From Flavobacterium flavigenum (lineage in GTDB: Bacteria; Bacteroidota; Bacteroidia; Flavobacteriales; Flavobacteriaceae), in NCBI RefSeq assembly GCF_027111255.2, contig NZ_CP114285.2, positions 1,178,001 to 1,242,000 of the forward strand: 64,000 bases of DNA, in the 5' to 3' direction. Under the pieces are notes generated by a model. It was not told the origin of the DNA. It made no database searches and saw nothing but the letters and a program-made list of their open reading frames with translations. The stretch's first letter is position 1. Every line of letters begins with the position of its first letter. Both the position numbers and the translations under genes were made by a program. This document shows positions 9,561 through 18,841 of the stretch, piece by piece.

Positions 9561-11039
9561 TTAAATAGCTTCAATTTTTAAAGTCCAGGCTTCTTTACAT
9601 GGTAAATTATTTCTTAAGTTTTCCGGAATAACTACTTTAAATCCGTTTCCTTCTTTTGTCCATTTTAAAGAAGTTTTAGAACCTAACATGGTAATTTTTG
9701 TTCCTTTTTTAGGGCTGATTGATTTCACAATAATTTCTGCCGGAATTTTATCTTCTCCTTCTTTAGCTAAATAAAAAGCAAATACATTTCCTGCTTTATT
9801 TTGTGTAAAACAGATATTTTCTTCTTTGTAAGGTTCGATTGGTTTTGTATTGTAAATCGCTGTGCTATTTACTTTCATCCAGTCTCCATAAGCTTGTAAC
9901 AGATCATAAGCCCCTTTATCCCATTCTCCTTCCGGACTTGGCGCCACGTTTAATAATAAGTTTCCGCCTTTTGCTACGATATCAATTAACATATGGATAC
10001 CTTGTCTTCCAGTCATATATTCTGCACCTGGAGAGTAAGACCATCCACCGCCGGCAGGAATACAAGATTCCCAAGGATAGGGCAAAGTTTTAGCCGGAAC
10101 ACGTCCTTCCGGAGTTAAGTAGTTTTGGTTTTTACCGTGAACAGCTCTGTCAACTACAATTAAGCCTGGTTGTTTCTGACGTGCTTTAACCACTAATTCA
10201 TCCATTTTAGGATCCTGATCTACTACTCTGTGTTTGATGAAACCATTTTTAGCTTCGTTCTCTGTAAACTTCTCATCATAGTATTCTTTGATGTTTACCT
10301 GGTCTCTTTTACGAACCCATCCTCCATCTAACCAAAGAATGTCTACTTTTCCGTAGTTGGTTAAGATTTCTAAGATTTGGTTATGCGTAAAATCAACATA
10401 TTTCTGCCATTTTTCCGGATATAAAGCCGGATCGTAATTTACGTTTCTGTCGAATGGAGGAAAATACGGATCCCAGTAGTTTTCGTTATGCCAGTCTGGT
10501 TTTGAGAAATAAGCACCAGTTGAAATTCCTTCACCTCTAAAAGAGTTGAAAATTTCTTTTAAAACATCTGCTTTTGGATTGGTATGAAAAGGAACGTCAT
10601 TACTAGTGATCTTATAATCAGAATATTTAGTATCGTACATATTGAATCCGTCATGGTGTTTGGTGGTAAAAACCATGTATTTCATTCCCGCATATTTAGC
10701 CGCTTTAGCCCATTTTGCAGGATCAAATTTCACCGGATTAAAAGTCTTTCTTAAACCTTCATAATCTGCAATATATTGGTTGTAATTGGCAGGATTGCTC
10801 CCTTTTTTACGTTCACACCATCCATAATCTTCCGGGCAGATAGACCAGGATTCTACAATTCCCCATTGACTGTAAGTACCCCAGTGCATTAGCAGACCAA
10901 ATTTTTTGCCTTGCCATTCGTATAAGTTTTTCAATACCAACGGATCTGTTTCTGGCACGTATCTTTCATCTTCGTAAATAGCCTGTGAAAACATATTTAT
11001 CGAAAACAAAAGAGCGATTATGAATATTCCTTTTTTCAT
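9561..11039 (-). CDS. GH29 alpha-L-fucosidase (single catalytic domain)
   Basis: Retaining alpha-L-fucosidase of 492 residues. The signal peptide covers residues 1-19 (ends NMFSQA). The catalytic barrel shows KFGLLMHWGTYSQWG, FTTKHHDGF and VDILWLDGGW with nucleophile Asp238. A C-terminal beta-sandwich follows. The length suits a one-module GH29 close to 1,3/1,4-fucosidases, though the linkage is inference. In the operon it lies between GH35 galactosidase (55 bp upstream) and GH92. Removing core or antennary fucose would clear the way for the asparaginase and hexosaminidase, because N4-GlcNAc-asparaginases are generally blocked by core fucose. Confidence 0.92.
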   Translation of the reverse strand: MKKGIFIIALLFSINMFSQAIYEDERYVPETDPLVLKNLYEWQGKKFGLLMHWGTYSQWGIVESWSICPEDYGWCERKKGSNPANYNQYIADYEGLRKTFNPVKFDPAKWAKAAKYAGMKYMVFTTKHHDGFNMYDTKYSDYKITSNDVPFHTNPKADVLKEIFNSFRGEGISTGAYFSKPDWHNENYWDPYFPPFDRNVNYDPALYPEKWQKYVDFTHNQILEILTNYGKVDILWLDGGWVRKRDQVNIKEYYDEKFTENEAKNGFIKHRVVDQDPKMDELVVKARQKQPGLIVVDRAVHGKNQNYLTPEGRVPAKTLPYPWESCIPAGGGWSYSPGAEYMTGRQGIHMLIDIVAKGGNLLLNVAPSPEGEWDKGAYDLLQAYGDWMKVNSTAIYNTKPIEPYKEENICFTQNKAGNVFAFYLAKEGEDKIPAEIIVKSISPKKGTKITMLGSKTSLKWTKEGNGFKVVIPENLRNNLPCKEAWTLKIEAI

Positions 11040-11094
11040 CTTTAATATAAATTTATATTTATAGTTTTTGTGCTTTGTTTAATAAGTAGTTTTC

Positions 11095-12945
11095 TCAATT
11101 TAGCTTTTCAAGTATAGGTTGATCTGTAAAAGTTAATTCTGTTTTACTATTTTCATTAAACTGCTCCAATACAACAAACTTATTTTCACCTTTTTTCAAC
11201 CAACAACCTGGTACATACAGCGTTTGTTGCGGCCCTACTTTCCAGTAGCGTCCAAGATTGTGTCCGTTAACAAATACAATTCCTTTTCCCCAATTTGTCA
11301 TATCAAGAAAAGTATCGGCTGGTTTATCTATGTTTACTGTAGCTTCATATAAAACTGGTCGTTTCGATTTTATCGTTTCATTTTTAAGAACCGGCACTTC
11401 ATTCATCGGCATTTTATACATTTCCCATCCGCCACTAATTTCAAATTCATTAATGAATATCGGACTAATGATTCCCTTAGTATTATGAACTATTTCGGCA
11501 CCGTAATTAATGCGTCCCATGTTTTCAACCAGAATTTCTAAATTAGCGTTAAAAGGAATAGTAACATCCAACTCGTAGTTATTAAAAACTCTATTCAATT
11601 CTCCCGCGTAAACTCCGTTTATATAAACTGTTGCAAAGTCTCTCAATCCCTCAATTTTTAATTTACCTGAAATGGGCTGCGTAAATCTTTTTCGATACAA
11701 AACATATCCATGTCCCTGCCCTAATTTTTCAAATGTTAATGGCTGATCGTTTACAACAGCTTTTTCTTTTTTGATCCAGCTTAAAACATCCATGCTAGAT
11801 TTGATAAGCTGATTAGGATATTTTGTAACTGGTATTTTCTCTGGAATCGGTGCTAATTTCGTTTTAGAATACTTTTGCATTACTTCACGAATTGCCATGA
11901 ATTTTGGTGTTGTCCACCCTGCTTCGCTAATTGGTGCATCATAATCATAACTTGTAATATCAGGCTGAATATCCTTTTCTTCATTATAATTTGCTCCAGA
12001 AGTAAATCCGAAATTAGTACCACCATGTACCATATAATAATTGAAAGAAACCCCTGCATCAAGATACTTTTTAGTCTGGCTTGCAATTTCCTCAGATCCA
12101 ATTTTAATAAATGGTTCTGCCCAATGATCTAACCAGCCGGAATAAAACTCTGCAACCATATAAGGCCCCTGTCCTTTATGGAATTTATCAACCTCTTTCT
12201 TTAAATTATCGATATTTGATTCTCCATTTGAAGTTGGCAAAACGCCATCAACCATTCCGCCTTCAAACAGCCAAGTACCGTCGGAAGTAAAAAAAGGCTC
12301 TTGAAACCCAGTTTGTTTAAGCGTATTGTAAATTGCAGTTTTGTATGCTGTATGATCAGCAGATGTAATATCTGTTCTCTGAGAAACATAAGAACCAAAT
12401 TCATTTTCAACCTGAACCATAATAATAGGTCCTCCCTGATTAGAAAAATATCCTTTTACCACTGCAGACAACTGCTCCAAATACGTTTTACAAGCTTCTA
12501 AAAATGCTTTGTTATTGGTACGAATTACTAAATCCGGATTATTTTGAAGCCACCAGGGGTATCCTCCAAATTCCCATTCACCACAGGCATACGGGCCTGG
12601 TCTAAGAATCACATACAATCCTTCACTTTTGGCAATACGTAAAAACTCAGCTAAATCTCTATTTTCTGATTTAAAATCCCATACACCAGGCGCTGTTTCG
12701 TGATAATTCCAAAACACATAAGTTGCCACAGTATTCATTCCCATAGCTTTAAGCATTTGCAATCTATGTCTCCAATACTCTTTAGGAATACGGGCATAGT
12801 GCATTTCGCCTGAATGTATTTTAACAATTTTCCCGTCTTGCTTAAATTCTCCATTAGATATAGAAAACGCTTTGGTTTGTGCTGTGCCAAAAAATGGCAT
12901 CAACCCAATCAATAATATCCCGAGCTTAAATAGTATCTTATTCAT
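11095..12945 (-). CDS. GH35 beta-galactosidase
   Basis: Exo-beta-galactosidase of 616 residues, exported by the signal peptide at 1-22 (MPFFGTAQ). The GH35 barrel begins FSISNGEFKQDGK and includes GEMHYARIPKEYW and LRPGPYACGEWEFGG. The acid/base is Glu182 in VQVENEFGS and the nucleophile Glu266 in MVAEFYSGWLDHW. Two beta-rich galactose-binding-like domains form the C-terminus (GHNLGRYWKVGPQQTLY). GH35 enzymes remove terminal beta-1,3 or beta-1,4 galactose from glycan antennae. Spacing to GH20 is 19 bp and to GH29 55 bp, consistent with one transcript. Confidence 0.93.
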   Translation of the reverse strand: MNKILFKLGILLIGLMPFFGTAQTKAFSISNGEFKQDGKIVKIHSGEMHYARIPKEYWRHRLQMLKAMGMNTVATYVFWNYHETAPGVWDFKSENRDLAEFLRIAKSEGLYVILRPGPYACGEWEFGGYPWWLQNNPDLVIRTNNKAFLEACKTYLEQLSAVVKGYFSNQGGPIIMVQVENEFGSYVSQRTDITSADHTAYKTAIYNTLKQTGFQEPFFTSDGTWLFEGGMVDGVLPTSNGESNIDNLKKEVDKFHKGQGPYMVAEFYSGWLDHWAEPFIKIGSEEIASQTKKYLDAGVSFNYYMVHGGTNFGFTSGANYNEEKDIQPDITSYDYDAPISEAGWTTPKFMAIREVMQKYSKTKLAPIPEKIPVTKYPNQLIKSSMDVLSWIKKEKAVVNDQPLTFEKLGQGHGYVLYRKRFTQPISGKLKIEGLRDFATVYINGVYAGELNRVFNNYELDVTIPFNANLEILVENMGRINYGAEIVHNTKGIISPIFINEFEISGGWEMYKMPMNEVPVLKNETIKSKRPVLYEATVNIDKPADTFLDMTNWGKGIVFVNGHNLGRYWKVGPQQTLYVPGCWLKKGENKFVVLEQFNENSKTELTFTDQPILEKLN

Positions 12946-12964
12946 TTTTTATCTAACTAAATAA

Positions 12965-15277
12965 TTAATCGATTAAAATTTCATCGACAAACAACCAAGA
13001 GCTTTCTCCTTTTGGACTTTTCTTTAAGTTACCTGCGATAACTTTTACAAAACGTGCATTTTGTTTTTGGAAATTGATTTTGAAATCTTTTAATTCTGGA
13101 ACTGCATTTACGGCATAAGGACGAGTAATTTTCCCCACCTGAGTGTAATTAACGCCATCTGTAGAAATCAAGACTTTAATTTGAATTGGGAAATTAACCC
13201 CAGCGCCCTGACTTTCTAAAGCTCCAACTTTTACCTGTTCGATGCTTTCTATTTTTTCTAAGTCGATTACCAATTCCATATCGTTAACCAGCCAAGCCTG
13301 CCATTGTCCGTCATGGAAATTTTTACTTCCTCTAATCGTGTTTACCATTGTATTGGCATCCCCTTTATAACTCTGATTGTAAGGCGTTAAGTATTTTACT
13401 TTTTTAGCAAATCCTTTGTGGAAAACAATAGTATCGGTATAAGTTTTTCCGACTGGTTTGTCATCCTGAAATAAAGAAGCTTTTAAAACAGTAGTTGCTG
13501 CTATTTCAATTGGAGCAACATATTTTACAGCGTGGTGATCGATACTTTTATCGCCTAAAACATAACGAATGTCTGGATTTGGAAACTCATTTTTCAATTC
13601 GACTTTGATTTGTTTATTTCCTAAATCAGCTGTAGAAGAAGCCGTTACCAAATAAGCACTTTTCGCATAATTGATTCCTAAATAATCGTAACGTTTGAAT
13701 AAAGAGAATAATCTTGTTGTAAAATCATTCCAATTGCGTTTCTCTTTCGGGCTCCATAAAGTTTCTGATAAAGCAGCCAATCTTGGAAAAATCATGTATT
13801 CAGAATCTTTTGGTAATGCTAAATGTTCTGCCCATAAATTTGCCTGTCCACCTAAAACGTGTGCTGCTTCCTGAGGTGTCATGGTTGAAACTACAGGATC
13901 AAATTTGTACACTTCGCTTAAAGGATTGTAAGCATCAAAAGCTAAAGGTTCTTCGTTTTGAGGACCTTGGTAGAAGTTGAAATAACAAGGAGATTCCGGA
14001 GTCATAATTACATCGTGACCTTGATCTGCTGCTTCGATGCCGCCTTTCATTCCTCTCCAGCTCATAACAGTTGCATCTGGAGCCAAACCTCCTTCTAAGA
14101 TTTCATCCCAACCGATCACTTTTTTACCTTTTGAATTGATGTATTTTTCCATACGTTTTACAAAATAACTTTGTAATTCGTTGACATCTTTTAATTTCTC
14201 GTCTTTGATTCTTTTCTGACAATGCGGACATTTTGCCCAATTGGTTTTCGTCGCTTCATCACCACCAATATGAATATATTTTGAAGGGAAAATCGTGATT
14301 ACTTCATCAATTACATTTTGCAAAAATTCAAAAGTTGATTCTTTTCCTGCACAATAAATATCCGTTATCGGCCATAGCCCACCTGATGGAACACCAATTC
14401 GCTGATTGAAACAGGCCAATTCTGGATATGCTGCAATTGCACTGCTTACGTGTGCCGGCATTTCGATTTCTGGAATTATTTCGATTCCTTTTGTTGAAGC
14501 ATATTTTACGATTTCTCTTAATTCATCTTGCGTAAAGAATCCGCCGTACGTTCCTTTTTGATCTGCTGTAACCGGAAGCCTTGCATTCCATGATAAGCTT
14601 TCCTGATCTACTCTCAACGCACCAACTTCTGTTAATTTTGGATATTTTTTAATTTCAATTCTCCAACCTTGGTCATCAACCAAATGCAAATGCAACACAT
14701 TCATTTTGTGCATTGCCAGACGATCGATTGTAGCCAGAACATAATTTTTATCGAAGAAATGACGCGATAAATCCAACATTAAACCTCTCCATTTAAAACG
14801 AGGTTCGTCTGTAATGGTCAAACTCGGAATTTCCCATTTTGCAGAAGTAATAGCAAATTTACTTTCAATAGCTTCAGGAAGTAATTGTCTAACACTTTCT
14901 AAACCATACATAAAACCAACATTTCCTTTCGCAGAAATCACAATGCTTGTCGGATTTACATCCAAAACGTAAGCTTCGTTTTTTAAATTCGGATCTACTT
15001 TAAACTGAACAAAATTACTTGCTGGCACTTTAGTTGTTGTTTCGGGTTTCCATCCTGCGGCCACTTCAAATTTAGAAGCCAAAGCATTTGCAGCATCTTT
15101 TTGAAAATCTCCGTTTACGACAAACTTGGTATCTTTTGTAAATTCAAAAACACCCGTTTTAATAAAAGTCTGACTCGGTTTCGGAATGATACGAATATCA
15201 CTTTCTGTGTAAACTTTCTGGGCATGAGCCGAGAAAACTGAAATGATTAGCGTTAATAGGAATAGTAATTTTTTCAT
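12965..15277 (-). CDS. GH20 beta-N-acetylhexosaminidase with C-terminal discoidin-like domain
   Basis: Removes non-reducing beta-GlcNAc or GalNAc, 770 residues. Signal peptide 1-19. Residues about 25-150 are the GH20b domain; the catalytic barrel (about 155-500) shows RGLMLDLSRHFF, HLHLVDDQGWR and the substrate-assisted catalytic pair Asp340-Glu341 in HIGGDEA. Residues about 555-635 look like a chitobiase/hexosaminidase C-terminal domain and 640-770 like an F5/8 type C domain, probably for glycan binding. In this locus it would expose mannose by removing antennary GlcNAc and could split chitobiose. It follows a repeat-filled gap of 227 bp, so a promoter may lie there. Confidence 0.94.
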   Translation of the reverse strand: MKKLLFLLTLIISVFSAHAQKVYTESDIRIIPKPSQTFIKTGVFEFTKDTKFVVNGDFQKDAANALASKFEVAAGWKPETTTKVPASNFVQFKVDPNLKNEAYVLDVNPTSIVISAKGNVGFMYGLESVRQLLPEAIESKFAITSAKWEIPSLTITDEPRFKWRGLMLDLSRHFFDKNYVLATIDRLAMHKMNVLHLHLVDDQGWRIEIKKYPKLTEVGALRVDQESLSWNARLPVTADQKGTYGGFFTQDELREIVKYASTKGIEIIPEIEMPAHVSSAIAAYPELACFNQRIGVPSGGLWPITDIYCAGKESTFEFLQNVIDEVITIFPSKYIHIGGDEATKTNWAKCPHCQKRIKDEKLKDVNELQSYFVKRMEKYINSKGKKVIGWDEILEGGLAPDATVMSWRGMKGGIEAADQGHDVIMTPESPCYFNFYQGPQNEEPLAFDAYNPLSEVYKFDPVVSTMTPQEAAHVLGGQANLWAEHLALPKDSEYMIFPRLAALSETLWSPKEKRNWNDFTTRLFSLFKRYDYLGINYAKSAYLVTASSTADLGNKQIKVELKNEFPNPDIRYVLGDKSIDHHAVKYVAPIEIAATTVLKASLFQDDKPVGKTYTDTIVFHKGFAKKVKYLTPYNQSYKGDANTMVNTIRGSKNFHDGQWQAWLVNDMELVIDLEKIESIEQVKVGALESQGAGVNFPIQIKVLISTDGVNYTQVGKITRPYAVNAVPELKDFKINFQKQNARFVKVIAGNLKKSPKGESSWLFVDEILID

Positions 15278-15314
15278 TCTTTGTTTTTTGGTTTGTTTCT
15301 TGGTGGTTAGTTTT

Positions 15315-15385
15315 TAAACACATAGAAACATAGTTTTTTGTTGTGTTGAAAAAGGCGTTTCACTTTGCATTAATTCATATAGTAA
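15315..15385. repeat. Dispersed repeat family B, truncated copy 1
   Basis: This copy begins TAAACACATAGAAACATAG and contains GGCGTTTCACTT, both shared with the longer copies at 20934-21071 and 47862-48001. It lacks their right half and stops just before a family A palindrome at 15397. It lies between the asparaginase and GH20 genes. No coding potential is seen. Confidence 0.75.
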
Positions 15386-15396
15386 ACGCTTTGTTT

Positions 15397-15494
15397 GTCA
15401 TTTCGACGAAGGAGAAATCGCACTAGAAATTCCGCAATAATAATCGACAATCTTTGTGGTTACGAGTGCGATTTCTCCTTTCAGTCGAAATGAC
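15397..15494. repeat. Dispersed palindromic repeat family A, copy 1
   Basis: About 98 bp with inverted ends: GTCATTTCGACGAAGGAG on the left and its near reverse complement ending TCGAAATGAC on the right. The asymmetric core (CACTAGAAATTCCGCAAT, then CAATCTTTGTGG) is shared with copies at 21088-21185 and, in inverted orientation, 50975-51070. It is REP-like, non-coding and lies directly after the asparaginase stop codon. It could fold as a long hairpin in either transcript. Confidence 0.9.
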
Positions 15495-15504
15495 AAATAA
15501 TACG

Positions 15505-16533
15505 CTATTTATCCCACGACATTTTAAATTTCGCATCTTCCATTCTGTGTCCTTTTTCATCATCAGAAACAGCGTAATTAAAACCAGATCGCAAACTGTA
15601 ACCTGCATATTCCCCGTTTTTATTCAAAGCAATAAAACCAACTTGCAGGTATTCCATGTCCTTGTGGTTTTTATGTTTGTTATAAATACGTTCTGTAATT
15701 TCTTTACAGGCATCGTAAGGTGATTTTCCCTGACGCATTAATTCGACAACCATTGCGCTTCCGGCAGTTCTGATCACGGCTTCTCCCAAACCAGTTGCTG
15801 CTGCAGCACCTACTTCGTTATCCAGGAAAAGGCCCGCGCCGATTATTGGGGAGTCACCGACGCGTCCGTGCATTTTCCAGGCCGCACCACTCGTGGTACA
15901 ACCGCCAGAAAGATTACCTTCCTGGTCTAACATTAGCATGCTTATAGTATCGTGGTTTTCTATATTAATAACTGGTTTGTATTTAGAATCTTCCAGCCAT
16001 TTTTTCCAGTCTTTTTCAGATTCCGGAGTCAGTAAATTTTCTTCTTTAAAACCTTCGGCTAAAGCAAATTGTAATGCTCCTTGTCCGGCTAACATAACGT
16101 GAGGCGTGTTTTGTAATACTCTTTTTGCAACAGAAATTGGGTGTTTAATTCCTTGAAGAAAACAAACCGAACCACAATTACTGTTGTGGTCCATAATACA
16201 GGCATCCAGCGTTACTTTTCCTTCGCGATCGGGATACCCTCCATAACCAACACTACGAACAGTCGGGTCTGCTTCAGGAATTTTCAAACCTGCTTCAAGT
16301 GCATCTAAGGCTGATTTTCCGGCTTTCATTTGTTTCCAGGTTTCCTGATTGGCTGGTAAACCATGATTCCATGTTGAAATCACAACTGGCTTTTTTACTT
16401 TTTTTAAAGGAAATTCCAGTGTTTGTTCAGTCTCCTCTCCGTGATTTTTTGCAAATCCTCTAAATCCTAAAACAGAACTTACAGCTATTGTGCCTAAGGT
16501 TGCTTTTTTTATAAAATTTCTTCTGTTTGACAT
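15505..16533 (-). CDS. N4-(beta-N-acetylglucosaminyl)-L-asparaginase (glycosylasparaginase)
   Basis: Ntn-hydrolase that cleaves the GlcNAc-Asn bond left after proteolysis of glycoproteins, 342 residues. The precursor is expected to self-cleave before Thr196 in ENHDTISMLML, the new N-terminal nucleophile; SGGCTTSGAAWKMHGRVGDS (209-228) is the substrate-binding and autoprocessing segment, and GAAAATGLGE follows. The N-terminus has a Tat-like signal (RRNFIKKATLGTIAVSS), so it is probably exported folded. The family is best known from Elizabethkingia (Flavobacterium) meningoseptica and the human lysosome. Its presence is the strongest single pointer to N-linked glycopeptide as the substrate of this locus. 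Confidence 0.94.
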   Translation of the reverse strand: MSNRRNFIKKATLGTIAVSSVLGFRGFAKNHGEETEQTLEFPLKKVKKPVVISTWNHGLPANQETWKQMKAGKSALDALEAGLKIPEADPTVRSVGYGGYPDREGKVTLDACIMDHNSNCGSVCFLQGIKHPISVAKRVLQNTPHVMLAGQGALQFALAEGFKEENLLTPESEKDWKKWLEDSKYKPVINIENHDTISMLMLDQEGNLSGGCTTSGAAWKMHGRVGDSPIIGAGLFLDNEVGAAAATGLGEAVIRTAGSAMVVELMRQGKSPYDACKEITERIYNKHKNHKDMEYLQVGFIALNKNGEYAGYSLRSGFNYAVSDDEKGHRMEDAKFKMSWDK

Positions 16534-16565
16534 GGTATTTTTACTTTTAAATGAAATCTTCAGAA

Positions 16566-17644
16566 TTATTTTAAACCTGCTTTTGTTTCTTTGATGGTTT
16601 TTAAATTACTTTCAGATAAAGCATTTCCGTCGAAGAAAGAAACTCCAATTGCTCCGTTTTCTTTTGCAAGTAAAATAGCTTCTTTCAATTCCTTATCATT
16701 TTCAATCCCGGAATATAAATTCCTGTATTGATTTTGGTTTTCTTGTCTTGTAAATCAGCAACTCCCTGTTTTGTAGCATACCCTACCCAGTCAATTTCTT
16801 CATCATAAAAACTGTGGTAAATCATTGGATACACCTCATCAATATTCCACTTGTCCCAACGCTGACGAACCATGTGATCTGCCATTTCGGGATAAGGAAA
16901 AACAGCCGCAGTTAATTGTTTGTTGTGTTTGTGTGCAATTTCATACGCATCATCAACAACAGCTCTAATGGCATTTAATCTGAAATTTTTCCACTCCATA
17001 TCAATAGAAGTGTTGTGGCTTTCTTTTGGATTTTTATGATGGATTTTCTCGAATGCTTTTACACATTCATCACAATAGCAAAAGTCGAATTGCGGTAATT
17101 CTACATCCTGAACCAGATTGTATTTTGGCAATAAGCTGATTGGCAAAAAGATGTCCGGGAAACGAATATAATCCAAATGTACACTTTCGATTCCTTCAAC
17201 TTTTGCTAATTCTTCCACTAAATGCAAAACGTGATTTCTGGATTCTTTTCTTGTTGGACAAAGCCATTGGTAATAATCGACATAAGGTCGATTATCGAAG
17301 CAGGATTTTCCTTCTTTACTAACCTGATACCAGTCCGGATGCTGTAATGCAACTGAATCTCCGGGTCTGTTCATCGCCATAATCCAGGCGTGCACTTTCA
17401 GGCCTTCTTTTGTAGCTAAAGGCACTATTCTTTTTAAAAGTTTTGGATCTGCTCCTGTATTGATTAATACTTCATCGATTCCTCCATCTTTGTATTTTTT
17501 AAATTCTTTTGTATAGTCTGCATCAGATTTTTTAGCATCTGCCGTTGTCCAGACCCCGAATTTAAAAGTAGTTTGTGCTTCTTTTTTGCCACATGAAAGA
17601 ACACTAAGTGACAGTAAAAAAAATAATAGTTTTGTTAGTTTCAT
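16566..17644 (-). pseudogene. GHL10-like glycosidase lipoprotein interrupted by a one-base frameshift
   Basis: The visible frame runs from 17644 to a stop at 16685 (319 residues) and ends NTGIYIPGLKMIRN. From about 16709 the next frame continues without interruption as GIENDKELKEAILLAKENGA and on to a stop at 16566, a natural family C-terminus. Adding one G to the GGG run at 16709-16707 would restore IYIPGIENDKEL. The N-terminus is a lipoprotein signal (LLSLSVLSCGKK). The barrel-like body with WTTADAKKSDADY, VHLDYIRFPD and AVFPYPEMADHMV resembles the GHL10 (family-10-like) putative glycoside hydrolases. It is 2 bp downstream of the GH18 gene. The frameshift may be a real mutation or a sequencing error in a homopolymer; substrate unknown. 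Confidence 0.75.
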
Positions 17645-17646
17645 AC

Positions 17647-18792
17647 TTAATTTCTTTGTCTTGTTTGACCTGCACTTTGGTACAATTTGTTTAATAACTC
17701 CTGTTTATTGTCTAAGCTATATTCCCAAAACATAGCCCCGCCTAATTTTTTCTGTTTAATAAATGCTGTCTTTAAAGCAATTTCTTTGGGAGTTTCATAA
17801 GAAATAAAAATATTGTCCTGAGCATTCCATAAATAGGATGCTTTTGCAGCGTCATCATATAATTCCTGAAATTTTCCTGATTTTAATTCCGCTGCAATTT
17901 CCCATGATGACACAATAGCACTTCCTGTTAAGGCTGACTGGTATAAACCATTATTTTCCGGCGTTACTTTTTCCCACTTTCTTCCATAAAAAGGAATTCC
18001 TAAAATAAGCTTTTTGGCAGGCACACCTGCTTTTAAAAATTTATCTACCGACTCACTAATACTGTTTCCTCCAAATTTTTCTTCTTTTGATGGAAATAAA
18101 TTAGCATGATGTCCTGTTTGATAAAACCAGCCGTTATAAAAATCGTAGCACATCAGATTTATAAAATCAAGATATTGATGTGCTTTTTTTAAATCAGTAT
18201 GATTGATATATTCCTGATCTGTTGCTGCTGCAATAGAGACTAAATAATGCTTATTATCTACCTTAGTTTCCATTTCTAATTGTTTCCGCAATTCGCCTAA
18301 TAGTAAAGTAAAATTTTCTTTGTCTGAAGGTCTGAAAACATTATCCTCTGCGCGCTGCCCGGGAAATTCCCAATCGATATCAATTCCGTCAAAACCATAC
18401 GTTTTCATTAGTTTAACAGCACTTTTAGCAAATTTTTCTCTTGATTGCGCATAAGCAGCTATATTTGAAAATTGATCTGACCAAACCCAGCCGCCAATAG
18501 AATACAATATTTTTAAACCCGGATTTTGCTTTTTAAGCGCCATTACGCTTTCTATTTTCGCTTTATCTGTAGCCAGTTCAAACTGAACATTACCATCAAC
18601 AATATTGGCAAAAGCATAATTAAGATGAGTCAGCTTGCCCGCATCAATTTTTGTCACATCAAAATTCTCATAGCCCGCAACATATCCAATTATTTTAAAA
18701 TCCTCTTTGGGTTGATTTTGTTTTCTTTCTAATGAAGAACAAGCAAAAAAAACACTGATAATCAGGACTGAAAAAAGGGATTTAATTGCCAT
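17647..18792 (-). CDS. GH18 chitinase-like lipoprotein
   Basis: Retaining endo-acting hydrolase with substrate-assisted catalysis. The start at 18792 (MAIKSLFSVLIISVFFACSS) gives a clean lipobox; an upstream in-frame ATG at 18816 only adds eight residues. The GH18 signature GFDGIDIDWEFPGQ carries catalytic Glu142 (from this start), with YSIGGW before it and MCYDFYNGW after. This is the chitinase-type DGIDIDWE motif, unlike the endo-beta-GlcNAcases of the EndoH/EndoS type. In an N-glycan locus it may split the chitobiose core, as lysosomal di-N-acetylchitobiase (also GH18) does, but chitin oligomer cleavage is equally compatible. It is 25 bp after the CBM9-like gene. Confidence 0.9.
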   Translation of the reverse strand: MAIKSLFSVLIISVFFACSSLERKQNQPKEDFKIIGYVAGYENFDVTKIDAGKLTHLNYAFANIVDGNVQFELATDKAKIESVMALKKQNPGLKILYSIGGWVWSDQFSNIAAYAQSREKFAKSAVKLMKTYGFDGIDIDWEFPGQRAEDNVFRPSDKENFTLLLGELRKQLEMETKVDNKHYLVSIAAATDQEYINHTDLKKAHQYLDFINLMCYDFYNGWFYQTGHHANLFPSKEEKFGGNSISESVDKFLKAGVPAKKLILGIPFYGRKWEKVTPENNGLYQSALTGSAIVSSWEIAAELKSGKFQELYDDAAKASYLWNAQDNIFISYETPKEIALKTAFIKQKKLGGAMFWEYSLDNKQELLNKLYQSAGQTRQRN

Positions 18793-18841
18793 ATTATGCT
18801 GTTTAAAATGAACCATTACTGATAAATTGTCTAAATTATTT

